A stretch of DNA of 5,931 nt, from the NCBI GenBank assembly GCA_903839795.1, contig CAIMDR010000736.1:1-5931 (forward strand), in the 5' to 3' direction. The DNA is from an uncultured Methylococcaceae bacterium (GTDB taxonomy: Bacteria; Pseudomonadota; Gammaproteobacteria; Methylococcales; Methylomonadaceae). This document shows positions 1 to 5,931 of the stretch, piece after piece. The notes beneath the pieces are model-generated. The model had not been told where the DNA came from. It was given only the letters and a program-made list of their open reading frames with translations, and made no database searches. Made by a program: the position numbers and the translations under genes. Every line of letters starts with the position of its first letter. Within the stretch, counting starts at the first letter, position 1.

Positions 1-1
1 T

Positions 2-1108
2 CAGAGTGCGGCGGCGCAAATTTATAGTAACGATTCAGCGTTTGCCTTGCAAGGTTGGGCACCTGCCGAGAGTCTGCCGGTTCTTGACAATTATTCAAAA
101 AAACAGGCGTTTTACTTTGCATCGGAAACTTCCACACCCGAAGATAACCCGCCTACGTTCATGCGCAATCTTTCCTGGTTCGGTGCCGGTGAGGATTTGG
201 TTACCTTTTACATGACGCCCGGCTATCGAACTTGGGATCCTTCAGCAATCGTTTTTGTTTCTTTTGTAATCTTTTTTGCCATGATTCTGGCCGATGCCGG
301 CTATGCCGCACTCATGGGACTGGCTTTACTGTTCCGCTGGAAAAAGATGGGACACTCGTCCTCCGGTCGCCGTTTTCGTCCCTTGCTTTTGTCGGTGGTA
401 GGCGCGTCCCTGATTTTTGGAGCGCTGGTCGGCAGTTATTTTGGGGTAACTCCCCCCGCTGAGTCTTTGCTTGGAAAATTCCAACTGCTTAATATGGACG
501 ACACCGACCGAATGATGATGATTTCCGTAGTTATCGGTGTTTTCCATGTCGTGCTTGCCAATATCATGAATGCCTGCCGTTATGAACATTGGCAGGATCG
601 GTTATCTTCAATCGGATGGATTGGCATTGTTGGCGGCGGTTCTGCACTGGCATTAGGCAATTCATTAGGCATAGCCACTTTGCAAGCACCAGGCAGCACT
701 TTAATGGTCGTCGGCGCGTTGTTGATTGTAGGGTTTACCGCACCCGAAGCCAAGCCCCTCGCCCGTTTTCTTGGCGGCCTGGAGGGACTAACCAAGCTGT
801 CCGGTGCCTTGGGCGATATCTTGAGTTATCTGCGTTTGTTCGCGCTGGGTCTGGGATCGGCTTCGCTGGCTATTGAATTTAACAGTATGGCAACCGGTGT
901 TTATGAAGGCTATCCCGGAATCGGTGTGGTTTTCGCTTTGTTAATATTGGTGCTGGGGCATGGCGTTAATTTAATTCTGGGCATTGCCAGCGGCGTCATT
1001 CACGGACTGCGTCTAAACGTGATCGAGTTTTTTAACTGGGGTCTCAAAGAAGAAGGAACCCTGTACCAACCTTTTAAACAATCGGAGGATAATTCATGGA
1101 ACCGTTAA
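2..1108 (+). CDS. atpI: V/A-type ATPase subunit I, C-terminal part (5' end outside window)
   Basis: Membrane stator subunit of a V/A-type ATPase, homologous to eukaryotic subunit a; it forms the ion half-channels against the K ring. The frame is open from base 2, giving 368 codons to the stop; the family usually has about 600-650 residues, so the cytoplasmic N-terminal part is missing. A TTG at 47 lies inside the conserved LQGWAPAE stretch and is not a start. Visible family marks are the GW-P motif, the PPTFMRN segment, a WDP motif (233-241) just before the first membrane helix, and roughly eight hydrophobic segments. The segment LSYLRLFALGLG carries the arginine (codon 833-835) expected to face the ring carboxylate. 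A second conserved arginine is in HGLRLNVIEFF (codon 1010-1012). The tail after it (NWGLKEEGTLYQPF) differs from the KFYEGGG form of archaeal and enterococcal proteins. The end overlaps the K gene by 13 bases. Identification is strong. Confidence 0.95.
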   Translation, partial: QSAAAQIYSNDSAFALQGWAPAESLPVLDNYSKKQAFYFASETSTPEDNPPTFMRNLSWFGAGEDLVTFYMTPGYRTWDPSAIVFVSFVIFFAMILADAGYAALMGLALLFRWKKMGHSSSGRRFRPLLLSVVGASLIFGALVGSYFGVTPPAESLLGKFQLLNMDDTDRMMMISVVIGVFHVVLANIMNACRYEHWQDRLSSIGWIGIVGGGSALALGNSLGIATLQAPGSTLMVVGALLIVGFTAPEAKPLARFLGGLEGLTKLSGALGDILSYLRLFALGLGSASLAIEFNSMATGVYEGYPGIGVVFALLILVLGHGVNLILGIASGVIHGLRLNVIEFFNWGLKEEGTLYQPFKQSEDNSWNR

Positions 1109-1542
1109 TTTTGGCACTGGGCTGGCTGGGGCTTTACGCGCCGTTGGCACTCGGTGCGGTAGGAAGTATGATTGGCTGTGCCCGTGCCGGAAGTGCGGCT
1201 TGTGGCGCTTTATTGGAAGTCGAAGGCGGCTATGGGCGTTATATTGGCGTGGCCGCGATGCCGTCCTCGCAGACCATTTACGGTATCGTTGTTACGATGG
1301 CCTTGCGCCGTGAATTGACACTTGAAAATTCCCCCGGAATTTTTGGTTTGGGCATTCTGGTCGGAGTGGCCATGTTGTATGGCGCAATCGCTCTGGGTGA
1401 TGCCTGCGCATCGTCCATCAACGTATCCAAAAGCAAGCTGGAAGTTTTCGGCATATCTCTGGCACCGGCGGCGCTGGTTGAAGGTTTCTCGGTATTTGCT
1501 TTCGTCTTTGCACTCGTGTTGGCTGCGGCAATTCCAAAATAA
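1096..1542 (+). CDS. atpK: V/A-type ATPase subunit K (proteolipid ring)
   Basis: Rotor-ring proteolipid that carries the transported ion across the membrane. The 148-residue protein is almost wholly hydrophobic and reads as two helical hairpins (four membrane helices), the usual bacterial/archaeal K design of about 155 residues. The ion-binding carboxylate is Glu129 in PAALVEGFSVFAF of helix 4; the first hairpin has MPSSQ (55-59) at the corresponding place and no carboxylate, so there is one ion site per four helices. Compared from memory with the Enterococcus hirae Na+ ligands (L61, T64, Q65, Q110, E139), this protein has M55, S58, Q59, L100 and E129; the spacing from 100 to 129 equals that from 110 to 139. 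Na+ versus H+ specificity is therefore unclear. The ATG has a clear Shine-Dalgarno GGAGG at 1084-1088, seven bases upstream, inside the end of the I gene. Translational coupling with I is likely. Confidence 0.95.
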   Translation: MEPLILALGWLGLYAPLALGAVGSMIGCARAGSAACGALLEVEGGYGRYIGVAAMPSSQTIYGIVVTMALRRELTLENSPGIFGLGILVGVAMLYGAIALGDACASSINVSKSKLEVFGISLAPAALVEGFSVFAFVFALVLAAAIPK

Positions 1543-1561
1543 TCCGGACGAGACTACTCAC

Positions 1562-2227
1562 ATGACAGAACAAGCACTCAATAAAACTGATTCCGGCGTT
1601 CAGAACCTGGTTGACCGTATTCGCGACCAAGGCATATTAGCCGCCAACGAAAAAGCGAACAAAATTTTACGCGATGCGGAAGCAAAGTCGGCAAAAATGC
1701 TGGCAGATGCCAAGCTGGAAGTCGAAAAATTGCGAGAAACTGCCCGACTTGAGATTGAAGCCAATCATGCAGCGGCTTTGGAAGCGCTCAAGCTTTCGGC
1801 TCGCGATGCGATGCTGCAACTCAAAGCCAAGGTTTCGTCGGAGTTTGAAGTCTTTGTACAGCGACTGGTAACATCAGCCACGCGCGACGAGGAATTTATT
1901 AAAACCATTGTGTTGGTATTGGCTGGTCATGTTAAGGAAGAGCTGATTGGCGACAAGGAAATTCAAATTCTCATCTCCGAGTTGATACTCACAGGCAAGC
2001 CTAATGAGAAACTGGGCGAACGTGGCAAGCAGACCATTCTTTCGTTATCCAGCGAAATGCTGCGCGAGGGGGTTGAATTGATTCCGTCCAGTGATATCCA
2101 AGGCGGCGCCAACGTGCGCCTGGTTAAGGATAAACTGGAAATTGATCTCTCCGACAAAGCCATAGCCAGTCTGCTTTATCAACGCATAATGCCCCGTTTT
2201 CAGGCAATACTTGAAGGCTACGAATAA
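1562..2227 (+). CDS. atpE: V/A-type ATPase subunit E (peripheral stalk)
   Basis: Peripheral-stalk subunit that holds the A/B head against rotation. The 221-residue length is close to the family norm of about 190-220. Residues 20-95 are charged and alanine-rich (KANKILRDAEAKSAKMLADA and following), as expected of the long N-terminal helix that pairs with subunit G/H. The C-terminal globular domain ends with IQGGANVRLVKDKLEIDLSDKA (179-200, contiguous), matching the GG...I.ID...lL...R pattern of E subunits. No separate G/H gene is visible here. The ATG at 1562 was chosen because the frame, although open back into the K gene to about 1322, has no sensible start there, and because ACGAG-like purines (GGACGAG, 1546-1552) sit nine bases upstream; this site is imperfect. 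It lies 19 bases after the K stop and 5 bases before the next start. Confidence in family is high, in exact start good. Confidence 0.9.
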   Translation: MTEQALNKTDSGVQNLVDRIRDQGILAANEKANKILRDAEAKSAKMLADAKLEVEKLRETARLEIEANHAAALEALKLSARDAMLQLKAKVSSEFEVFVQRLVTSATRDEEFIKTIVLVLAGHVKEELIGDKEIQILISELILTGKPNEKLGERGKQTILSLSSEMLREGVELIPSSDIQGGANVRLVKDKLEIDLSDKAIASLLYQRIMPRFQAILEGYE

Positions 2228-2232
2228 GTATT

Positions 2233-2898
2233 ATGGCTGAACCCTACATTACCCTGGTCTCCAGTCTTCCCTATCTGCCGCCGTTCGAACGGGCAGAGCG
2301 GTCGCCTATCACACGGCTACGACTGGAGCAGCGTCTGCATAATCTGGAGCCCGATGATGCCAAGCAACTGGCCATTGCTGAAGCACTGGTCAGTTGGAGA
2401 ATGTCCTTGGCAAAACCAAAAACCGACAAAGATATGGTGTTGCGTTACCGTGCTGCGGTGCAAGAAATCAGTCAGCCCGCTTTACGTGAATTTATCGAAT
2501 TCAGAATCGATCAACAGACCATAATGGCGGGTTTACGACAAAGCAAAACCGTATTTGAGTCGGCATTTTTAGAGCAGGTTTCCGGTGCAAGTCGCTGGGC
2601 GGGTTTTATCGCGTCTCATTGGGATATTCCGGATTTTAAACTCGCCGCCGTGTATCCCTGGATTCCGGAAGCCCGAAACTATCTTGAAAACAACGATGCC
2701 TGCGGCTTGGATAGGCTAATGATGAATATAATCTGGCGACGACTCGGCAAGATTGCCGAAAGCAACCGGTTCGGCTTCGAGGCGGTATTTGCTTTTGTTT
2801 TTAAATGGGACCTTCTTCAAGCCTGGCTGGCACGCGATGCCGTACAAGCAAAGAGCCGATTTCAAGAATTGATTAACGAGGTAAAAAATGACCACTGA
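2233..2898 (+). CDS. DUF2764-family V-ATPase operon protein (possible subunit C equivalent)
   Basis: A 221-residue soluble protein with no signal peptide or membrane helix. The N-terminus PYITLVSSLPYLPPF (4-18) matches the Y..LV.SLP signature that I associate with DUF2764, a family encoded between the E and A genes of bacterial V-type ATPases of the Chlamydia/Bacteroidetes kind. The middle is helical and charged (about 25-115). The C-terminus (159-211) has LDRLMMNIIWRRL and then F.FEAVFAFVFKWDLLQAWLARD, which again fits the family. Its place in the operon is where archaeal, Thermus and Enterococcus operons encode subunits C and F; no C or F gene is present. From position it is inferred to act in the central stalk or ring-to-shaft coupling, perhaps in place of C; this is not shown by the sequence. 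The start is 5 bases after the E stop with only a weak Shine-Dalgarno, suggesting re-initiation after E. It overlaps subunit A by 11 bases. Confidence 0.8.
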   Translation: MAEPYITLVSSLPYLPPFERAERSPITRLRLEQRLHNLEPDDAKQLAIAEALVSWRMSLAKPKTDKDMVLRYRAAVQEISQPALREFIEFRIDQQTIMAGLRQSKTVFESAFLEQVSGASRWAGFIASHWDIPDFKLAAVYPWIPEARNYLENNDACGLDRLMMNIIWRRLGKIAESNRFGFEAVFAFVFKWDLLQAWLARDAVQAKSRFQELINEVKNDH

Positions 2899-4702
2899 AC
2901 AACCGTTATCAAGAACCGCCAGGATAATTGGGGTCAAAGAAAGTCTGGTATTGATTGAGGTCGACGATAATACGTCGCTCATGAAAAACGAACTGGGCTA
3001 TATCTGCGTCGGTGATGAACGCCTTAAAGCAGAAGTTCTTCGCGTACGCAGGCGAACTGCCGACATGCAGGTTTTTGAGGACACGCGCGGTGTTCGTGTT
3101 GGCGATACCGTCGAATTAACGGGAGAAATGCTGTCGGCTGATTTGGGGCCGGGGTTGCTGGGACAAGTTTTCGATGGCTTGCTTAATCCGCTGCATGCAC
3201 TGGCCGACAAATACGGTTTTTTTCTGCCCCGAGGCGTTACCCTGCCGCCTCTTGATCTGAACAAGAAATGGCTTTTCGAACCTGGCGTTGCCGTGGGTGC
3301 CAAGGTATCTCCCGGCGGCATCATCGGAACTGTTCCCGAAGGTCAATTCAAGCACAAAATCATGGTGCCTTTTAATGAACCGGAACCCGTCGAGATTACC
3401 TGGATCAGAGGCGGTAATCTGGGAATTGAGGAGGTCGTCGCCCGTTATAAGACCAGCAAAGGAACTGAGCTGGAAGTGACGCTATCCCAACGCTGGCCGG
3501 TGCGTAAACCCATGCCGGAAGCCCTGATTCGCAGGCGCTATGCGGAACGTCTTTATCCCTCGGAACCCATTACCACAGCAACCCGCGTTATTGACACTTT
3601 TTTTCCCATTGCCCAAGGCGGCACGGGCTGTATTCCCGGCCCTTTTGGGGCTGGAAAAACCGTTTTGCAAAGCTGTATTGCCCGTTATTCGACGGTTGAC
3701 ATCGTAGTCATCGTTGCTTGTGGAGAACGGGCCGGCGAAGTGGTCGAAACCCTGACCGAATATCCGGAAACGACAGACCCTCGTACCGGCGGCACCTTGA
3801 TGGATAGAACCATTATTATTTGTAACACCTCATCAATGCCGGTTGCAGCTCGCGAAGCCTCCATTTATACCGGTATCACGCTGGGTGAGTATTTTCGGCA
3901 AATGGGTTATCACGTTCTGCTGATTGCTGACTCCACCTCTCGTTGGGCACAAGCCATGCGCGAAACCTCGGGACGCATGGAAGAAATTCCCGGCGAAGAA
4001 GCGTTTCCGGCGTATCTTGATTCATCGGTTAAAAATGTCTACGAACGTGCCGGTGTTCTCAAATGCCCTGACGGGTCAACGGGCAGTTTAACCATGATCG
4101 GCACCGTCTCGCCTGCCGGTGGCAACTTTGAGGAACCGGTCACCCAAGCCACGTTGGGCACGGTGAAAACTTTTCTTGGACTTTCATCTGACCGCGCTTA
4201 CCGGCGCTTTTACCCCGCCATCGATCCGCTTATTTCCTGGTCGCGCTATCTCGATCAGCTGGCGGCTTGGTTTACCGGAAATATTGATGTAAATTGGGTA
4301 CACGATGTCAAGGGCATGCAGGATTTACTGGTGCAAGGCGATGTTATTTATCAAATGATGCAAGTTACCGGCGAAGAAGGCATCACCGAGGAGGACTTTG
4401 TCACTTGGCAGAAATCTTTGTTACTGGATATGGTTTATCTCCAACAGGATGCTTTCGATGCGATTGATGCCTGTATGTCCAGGGAGCGGCAGCTTGAAAG
4501 TTTTCATTTACTGAAAGGACTTATTGATGCCAATTATAGCTTTAAGGATAAAGATGAAATCCGAAGCTTCTTTACTGAACTGACCAGTCATTATAAAAAC
4601 TGGAACTATACCGCCCCCGATTCTGCTGAATTTAATCGATACCGCAAGGAAATTGTCGATCTGGCAACCCGGCATGGCTACAGCACGGCATCAGTTGCTT
4701 AA
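2888..4702 (+). CDS. atpA: V/A-type ATPase catalytic subunit A
   Basis: Catalytic subunit of the A3B3 head, which hydrolyses (or makes) ATP in the cytoplasm. The protein is complete at 604 residues, typical for the family (about 580-600). In order: N-terminal beta-barrel (about 1-80), the bulge or non-homologous region that separates A from F-type beta subunits (about 110-190), the nucleotide-binding core, and a helical C-terminal domain (about 450-604). The P-loop is GPFGAGKT (251-258) with Lys257; the catalytic glutamate is Glu280 in CGERAGE; NTSSMPVAAREASIYTGIT (313-331) and ADSTSRWAQAMRE (347-359) are the usual A-subunit blocks. All core catalytic residues expected in A are present, so it looks functional; the arginine finger would come from B, which is not in the window. 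The ATG has GAGGT at 2878-2882, five bases upstream, and overlaps the DUF2764 gene, so coupling is likely. It is the last ATPase gene before a non-coding gap, whereas B normally follows directly. Confidence 0.97.
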   Translation: MTTEQPLSRTARIIGVKESLVLIEVDDNTSLMKNELGYICVGDERLKAEVLRVRRRTADMQVFEDTRGVRVGDTVELTGEMLSADLGPGLLGQVFDGLLNPLHALADKYGFFLPRGVTLPPLDLNKKWLFEPGVAVGAKVSPGGIIGTVPEGQFKHKIMVPFNEPEPVEITWIRGGNLGIEEVVARYKTSKGTELEVTLSQRWPVRKPMPEALIRRRYAERLYPSEPITTATRVIDTFFPIAQGGTGCIPGPFGAGKTVLQSCIARYSTVDIVVIVACGERAGEVVETLTEYPETTDPRTGGTLMDRTIIICNTSSMPVAAREASIYTGITLGEYFRQMGYHVLLIADSTSRWAQAMRETSGRMEEIPGEEAFPAYLDSSVKNVYERAGVLKCPDGSTGSLTMIGTVSPAGGNFEEPVTQATLGTVKTFLGLSSDRAYRRFYPAIDPLISWSRYLDQLAAWFTGNIDVNWVHDVKGMQDLLVQGDVIYQMMQVTGEEGITEEDFVTWQKSLLLDMVYLQQDAFDAIDACMSRERQLESFHLLKGLIDANYSFKDKDEIRSFFTELTSHYKNWNYTAPDSAEFNRYRKEIVDLATRHGYSTASVA

Positions 4703-4707
4703 GGTTC

Positions 4708-4736
4708 TTGAAATTAATAGCAAAAGCGGCTATCAA
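4708..4736 (+). promoter_or_regulatory. Candidate sigma70-type promoter upstream of ppk2
   Basis: TTGAAA (4708-4713, five of six to TTGACA) is followed after 17 bases by TATCAA (4731-4736, four of six to TATAAT). It starts six bases after the subunit A stop. If used, transcription would begin near 4743 and the 33-base palindrome would lie in the leader of the ppk2 mRNA. The match is only moderate, and AT-rich intergenic DNA often gives such hits by chance. Confidence 0.3.
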
Positions 4737-4749
4737 CTTAACACGGGGC

Positions 4750-4782
4750 AGACCTGACAGGTTTTATAAACCTGTCAGGTCT
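4750..4782. repeat. 33-base palindrome between atpA and ppk2
   Basis: The arms AGACCTGACAGGTTT (4750-4764) and AAACCTGTCAGGTCT (4768-4782) are perfect 15-base reverse complements with a three-base loop TAT. As RNA this is a very stable hairpin after the ATPase operon. It is not followed directly by a T-run; the nearest is TATTTTT at 4791-4797, nine or more bases beyond the stem, so it is not a canonical intrinsic terminator. It may be a dispersed intergenic palindrome that also stabilises the 3' end or weakly terminates. I recall similar CCTGACAGG-type palindromes in intergenic DNA of varied bacteria, but cannot count copies here. Confidence 0.85.
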
Positions 4783-4829
4783 AACTTCGGTATTTTTGTC
4801 CTGACTAAAGAGGGCAGCCCAAAAAGCGG

Positions 4830-4852
4830 ATGATAACATGCCCCGTTATCAT
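4830..4852. promoter_or_regulatory. Inverted repeat just upstream of the ppk2 start (possible operator or leader hairpin)
   Basis: ATGATAAC (4830-4837) and GTTATCAT (4845-4852) are perfect eight-base reverse complements around a seven-base loop. The repeat ends six bases before the Shine-Dalgarno GGAGA at 4858. In DNA it has the form of a dimeric-regulator site; in RNA it would be a modest, AT-rich stem near the ribosome binding site. No regulator is known from this window. An alternative ATG at 4838 would start inside its loop. Confidence 0.4.
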
Positions 4853-4857
4853 TTAAT

Positions 4858-4862
4858 GGAGA
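4858..4862 (+). promoter_or_regulatory. Ribosome binding site that decides the ppk2 start
   Basis: GGAGA lies five bases before the ATG at 4868. The same frame also has ATG at 4838 and 4856. Neither has a comparable site: 4838 has only CGGA about seven bases away, and 4856 has none. This supports 4868 as the start. Confidence 0.7.
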
Positions 4863-4867
4863 CCAAT

Positions 4868-5761
4868 ATGATCAAGCAAAAATACATTGAGCTGATACGC
4901 GTCAAACCCGATAAAAAAATTCATCTTAAGGATTATGATACCGGCTGGGCTCAGACCGATGATTTTAAGGAAGTTGGCAAAGACAAAGTAAAAGAACGTG
5001 CCAATGAAGTTCTGCAACAGAACCTGACGGATTTAACTCAGGTACAGCAACTGCTTTACGCAGATGACCGCTACTCTTTGTTAATCGTTTTTCAAGCGAT
5101 GGATGCAGCGGGCAAAGACGGTACTATCAAACACGTCATGTCGGGCGTAAATCCACAAGGTTGCCAGGTTTTTAGCTTCAAAAAACCCTCAGACGAGGAT
5201 TTGGATCACAACTTTCTCTGGCGCTATATGAAAAGTCTGCCGGAAAGAGGTCGAATCGGTATCTTCAACCGTTCTTATTACGAGGACGTGCTGGTGGTTA
5301 AGGTGCATCCCGAGTTGCTCAAAAACCTGCCCGATGGAAAAAAAGGCAAATCCTTCTGGGAGAATCGCTACGAAGACATCAACGCCTTTGAACATCATCT
5401 GCACCGCAACGGTACAGTGATTCTAAAATTCTTCCTGAACGTTTCCAAAAAAGAGCAAAAGGAACGCTTCATGGAGCGCCTGGAACGACCTGAGAAAAAC
5501 TGGAAATTTTCGACCGCCGATCTTGCCGAACGTGGGCATTGGAATGACTATATGGACGTATATGAAGACGCCATTAACGCCACCAGCACTGACTGGGCGC
5601 CTTGGTATATTATTCCCGCCGACAACAAATGGGCTACGCGTGCCTTGGTTGCCGACATTATCACCTCGACCCTGCAGGATCTTGACCTCAAATTTCCCGA
5701 ACTAACCGAAACCCAGCTCAAGGTATTGGCTGAAGCACGCAAAACGCTGGAGGCCGAATGA
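4868..5761 (+). CDS. ppk2: Polyphosphate kinase 2, class III-like (polyphosphate:nucleotide phosphotransferase)
   Basis: Soluble cytoplasmic enzyme of the PPK2 family, which transfers phosphate between polyphosphate and nucleotides. The protein is 297 residues, the size of a one-domain PPK2. From the ATG at 4868, visible marks are Walker A MDAAGKDGT (78-86, Lys83), KPSDEDLDHNFLWR (106-119), the Walker B and lid region RIGIFNRSYYEDVLVVKVH (129-147), GTVILKFFLNVSKKEQ.ERF.ERL..P.KNWKF (182-214) and TDWAPWYIIPADNKWATR (241-258). All expected motifs are intact. NRSYYE with Glu139 resembles class III enzymes, which accept AMP as well as ADP, rather than the NRSWYNRAGVE form of class I; substrate range is thus inferred. 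The gene follows the ATPase operon after 165 bases holding a palindrome and a possible promoter, so it may be transcribed alone or by read-through. An upstream start at 4838 would add ten residues but lacks a good ribosome site. Confidence 0.93.
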   Translation: MIKQKYIELIRVKPDKKIHLKDYDTGWAQTDDFKEVGKDKVKERANEVLQQNLTDLTQVQQLLYADDRYSLLIVFQAMDAAGKDGTIKHVMSGVNPQGCQVFSFKKPSDEDLDHNFLWRYMKSLPERGRIGIFNRSYYEDVLVVKVHPELLKNLPDGKKGKSFWENRYEDINAFEHHLHRNGTVILKFFLNVSKKEQKERFMERLERPEKNWKFSTADLAERGHWNDYMDVYEDAINATSTDWAPWYIIPADNKWATRALVADIITSTLQDLDLKFPELTETQLKVLAEARKTLEAE

Positions 5762-5801
5762 TCTGTAACTACCCTGTCGCCGTTGACTTCGATCATGGAA
5801 C

Positions 5802-5835
5802 ACGGATGACACTGATTATACGGATTTCAACGGAT
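5802..5835. repeat. Short periodic ACGGAT repeat downstream of ppk2
   Basis: ACGGAT occurs at 5802, 5820 and 5830, with ACTGAT at 5811, giving a period of 9, 9 and 10 bases. It begins 40 bases after the ppk2 stop and runs into an AT-rich tract. The pattern resembles a CACGGAT-GACAC-GATT-ACGGATTT sequence that I recall as a recurrent non-coding element in many bacterial genomes. It has no open reading frame and no clear terminator form; the following TTTTTT-ATCG-AAAAAA (5837-5852) is an AT-only hairpin and weak. Confidence 0.5.
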
Positions 5836-5900
5836 ATTTTTTATCGAAAAAACATTTTTAAGTGTTTATATGATCGTTCAGGAATTCAGCGATAACAAGC

Positions 5901-5931
5901 ATTAGGCGTAGGCCGGAATAAGGCCACCCAA
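5901..5931. repeat. REP-like GC-rich palindromic element, cut by the window end
   Basis: The stretch GCGTAGGCCGGAATAAGGCC (5906-5925) contains GGCC at 5911-5914 and 5922-5925 and looks like one arm of a REP/BIME-type intergenic repeat; the enterobacterial form GTAGGCCGGATAAGGCG is closely similar. It is more GC-rich than the AT-rich DNA before it. The matching right arm would lie beyond 5931, so the element cannot be confirmed or bounded. Orientation and downstream gene are unknown. Confidence 0.4.

Noticed and set aside
326..589. Antisense open frame opposite subunit I
   Set aside because: It lies fully within conserved membrane-protein coding sequence and resembles no family.
47..1108. TTG at 47 as the start of a short subunit I
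   Set aside because: The frame is open to base 2 and the residues before it continue the conserved domain; the gene is simply cut by the window edge.
1322..1561. Longer subunit E starting inside the K gene
   Set aside because: The extension overlaps K by more than 200 bases, gives an unlikely tryptophan- and arginine-rich leader, and the ATG at 1562 fits the family N-terminus.
2998..3324. Antisense open frame of 108 codons opposite subunit A
   Set aside because: It is the shadow of a strongly conserved coding region, is arginine/serine/proline-rich, and has no ribosome site or recognisable family.
4744..4845. Possible long-range pairing of CGGGGCA (4744-4750) with TGCCCCG (4839-4845, mostly the loop of the second inverted repeat)
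   Set aside because: Seven complementary bases in a region of this size are readily found by chance; not enough to propose a pseudoknot or riboswitch.
5837..5866. AT-rich hairpins after ppk2 as an intrinsic terminator
   Set aside because: TTTTTT/AAAAAA and AACATT/AGTGTT stems are short and AT-only or wobble-paired, without a GC-rich stem followed by a T-run.

Overview
The window carries the 3' part of an operon for a bacterial V/A-type (rotary, ntp/atp-type) ATPase, followed by a polyphosphate kinase 2 gene, all on the + strand. In order: the C-terminal half of membrane subunit I (cut by the window start), the proteolipid ring subunit K, stalk subunit E, a DUF2764-type protein, the complete catalytic subunit A, an intergenic stretch of about 165 bases, a PPK2-family kinase, and about 170 bases of repeat-like non-coding DNA running off the end. 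No rRNA, tRNA, CRISPR array or transposase gene was seen.

The five ATPase genes are packed tightly (I/K overlap 13 bases, K-E gap 19, E-DUF2764 gap 5, DUF2764/A overlap 11), so they are almost certainly one transcript. Together they would build the ion channel and rotor ring (I, K), a peripheral stalk component (E), a protein in the place of the central-stalk C/F subunits (DUF2764), and the nucleotide-hydrolysing A subunit. The B subunit (partner of A in the hexameric head) and the D subunit (central shaft) are not in the window. In Thermus, Enterococcus and archaeal operons B and D directly follow A, but here A is followed by the ppk2 gene. Either B and D lie upstream of I, giving a cyclic permutation of the usual order, or they are elsewhere in the genome.

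The downstream gene encodes a class III-like PPK2, which would regenerate nucleoside triphosphates from polyphosphate. It is separated from the ATPase genes by a near-perfect 33-base palindrome and has its own ribosome binding site, so it is probably at least partly a separate transcription unit. A shared energy theme (ATP-driven ion pumping next to polyphosphate-driven ATP regeneration) is possible but is inference only.

Organism: the moderate GC content, the Shine-Dalgarno sites, a V-type ATPase of the DUF2764-containing bacterial kind and the REP-like intergenic repeats suggest a Gram-negative bacterium, perhaps a gammaproteobacterium such as a methanotroph. This is an impression from sequence style and no feature proves it. 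Most of the window is recognisable gene content; the points of interest are gene order, the ion-site residues of K, the DUF2764 protein and the intergenic palindromes.
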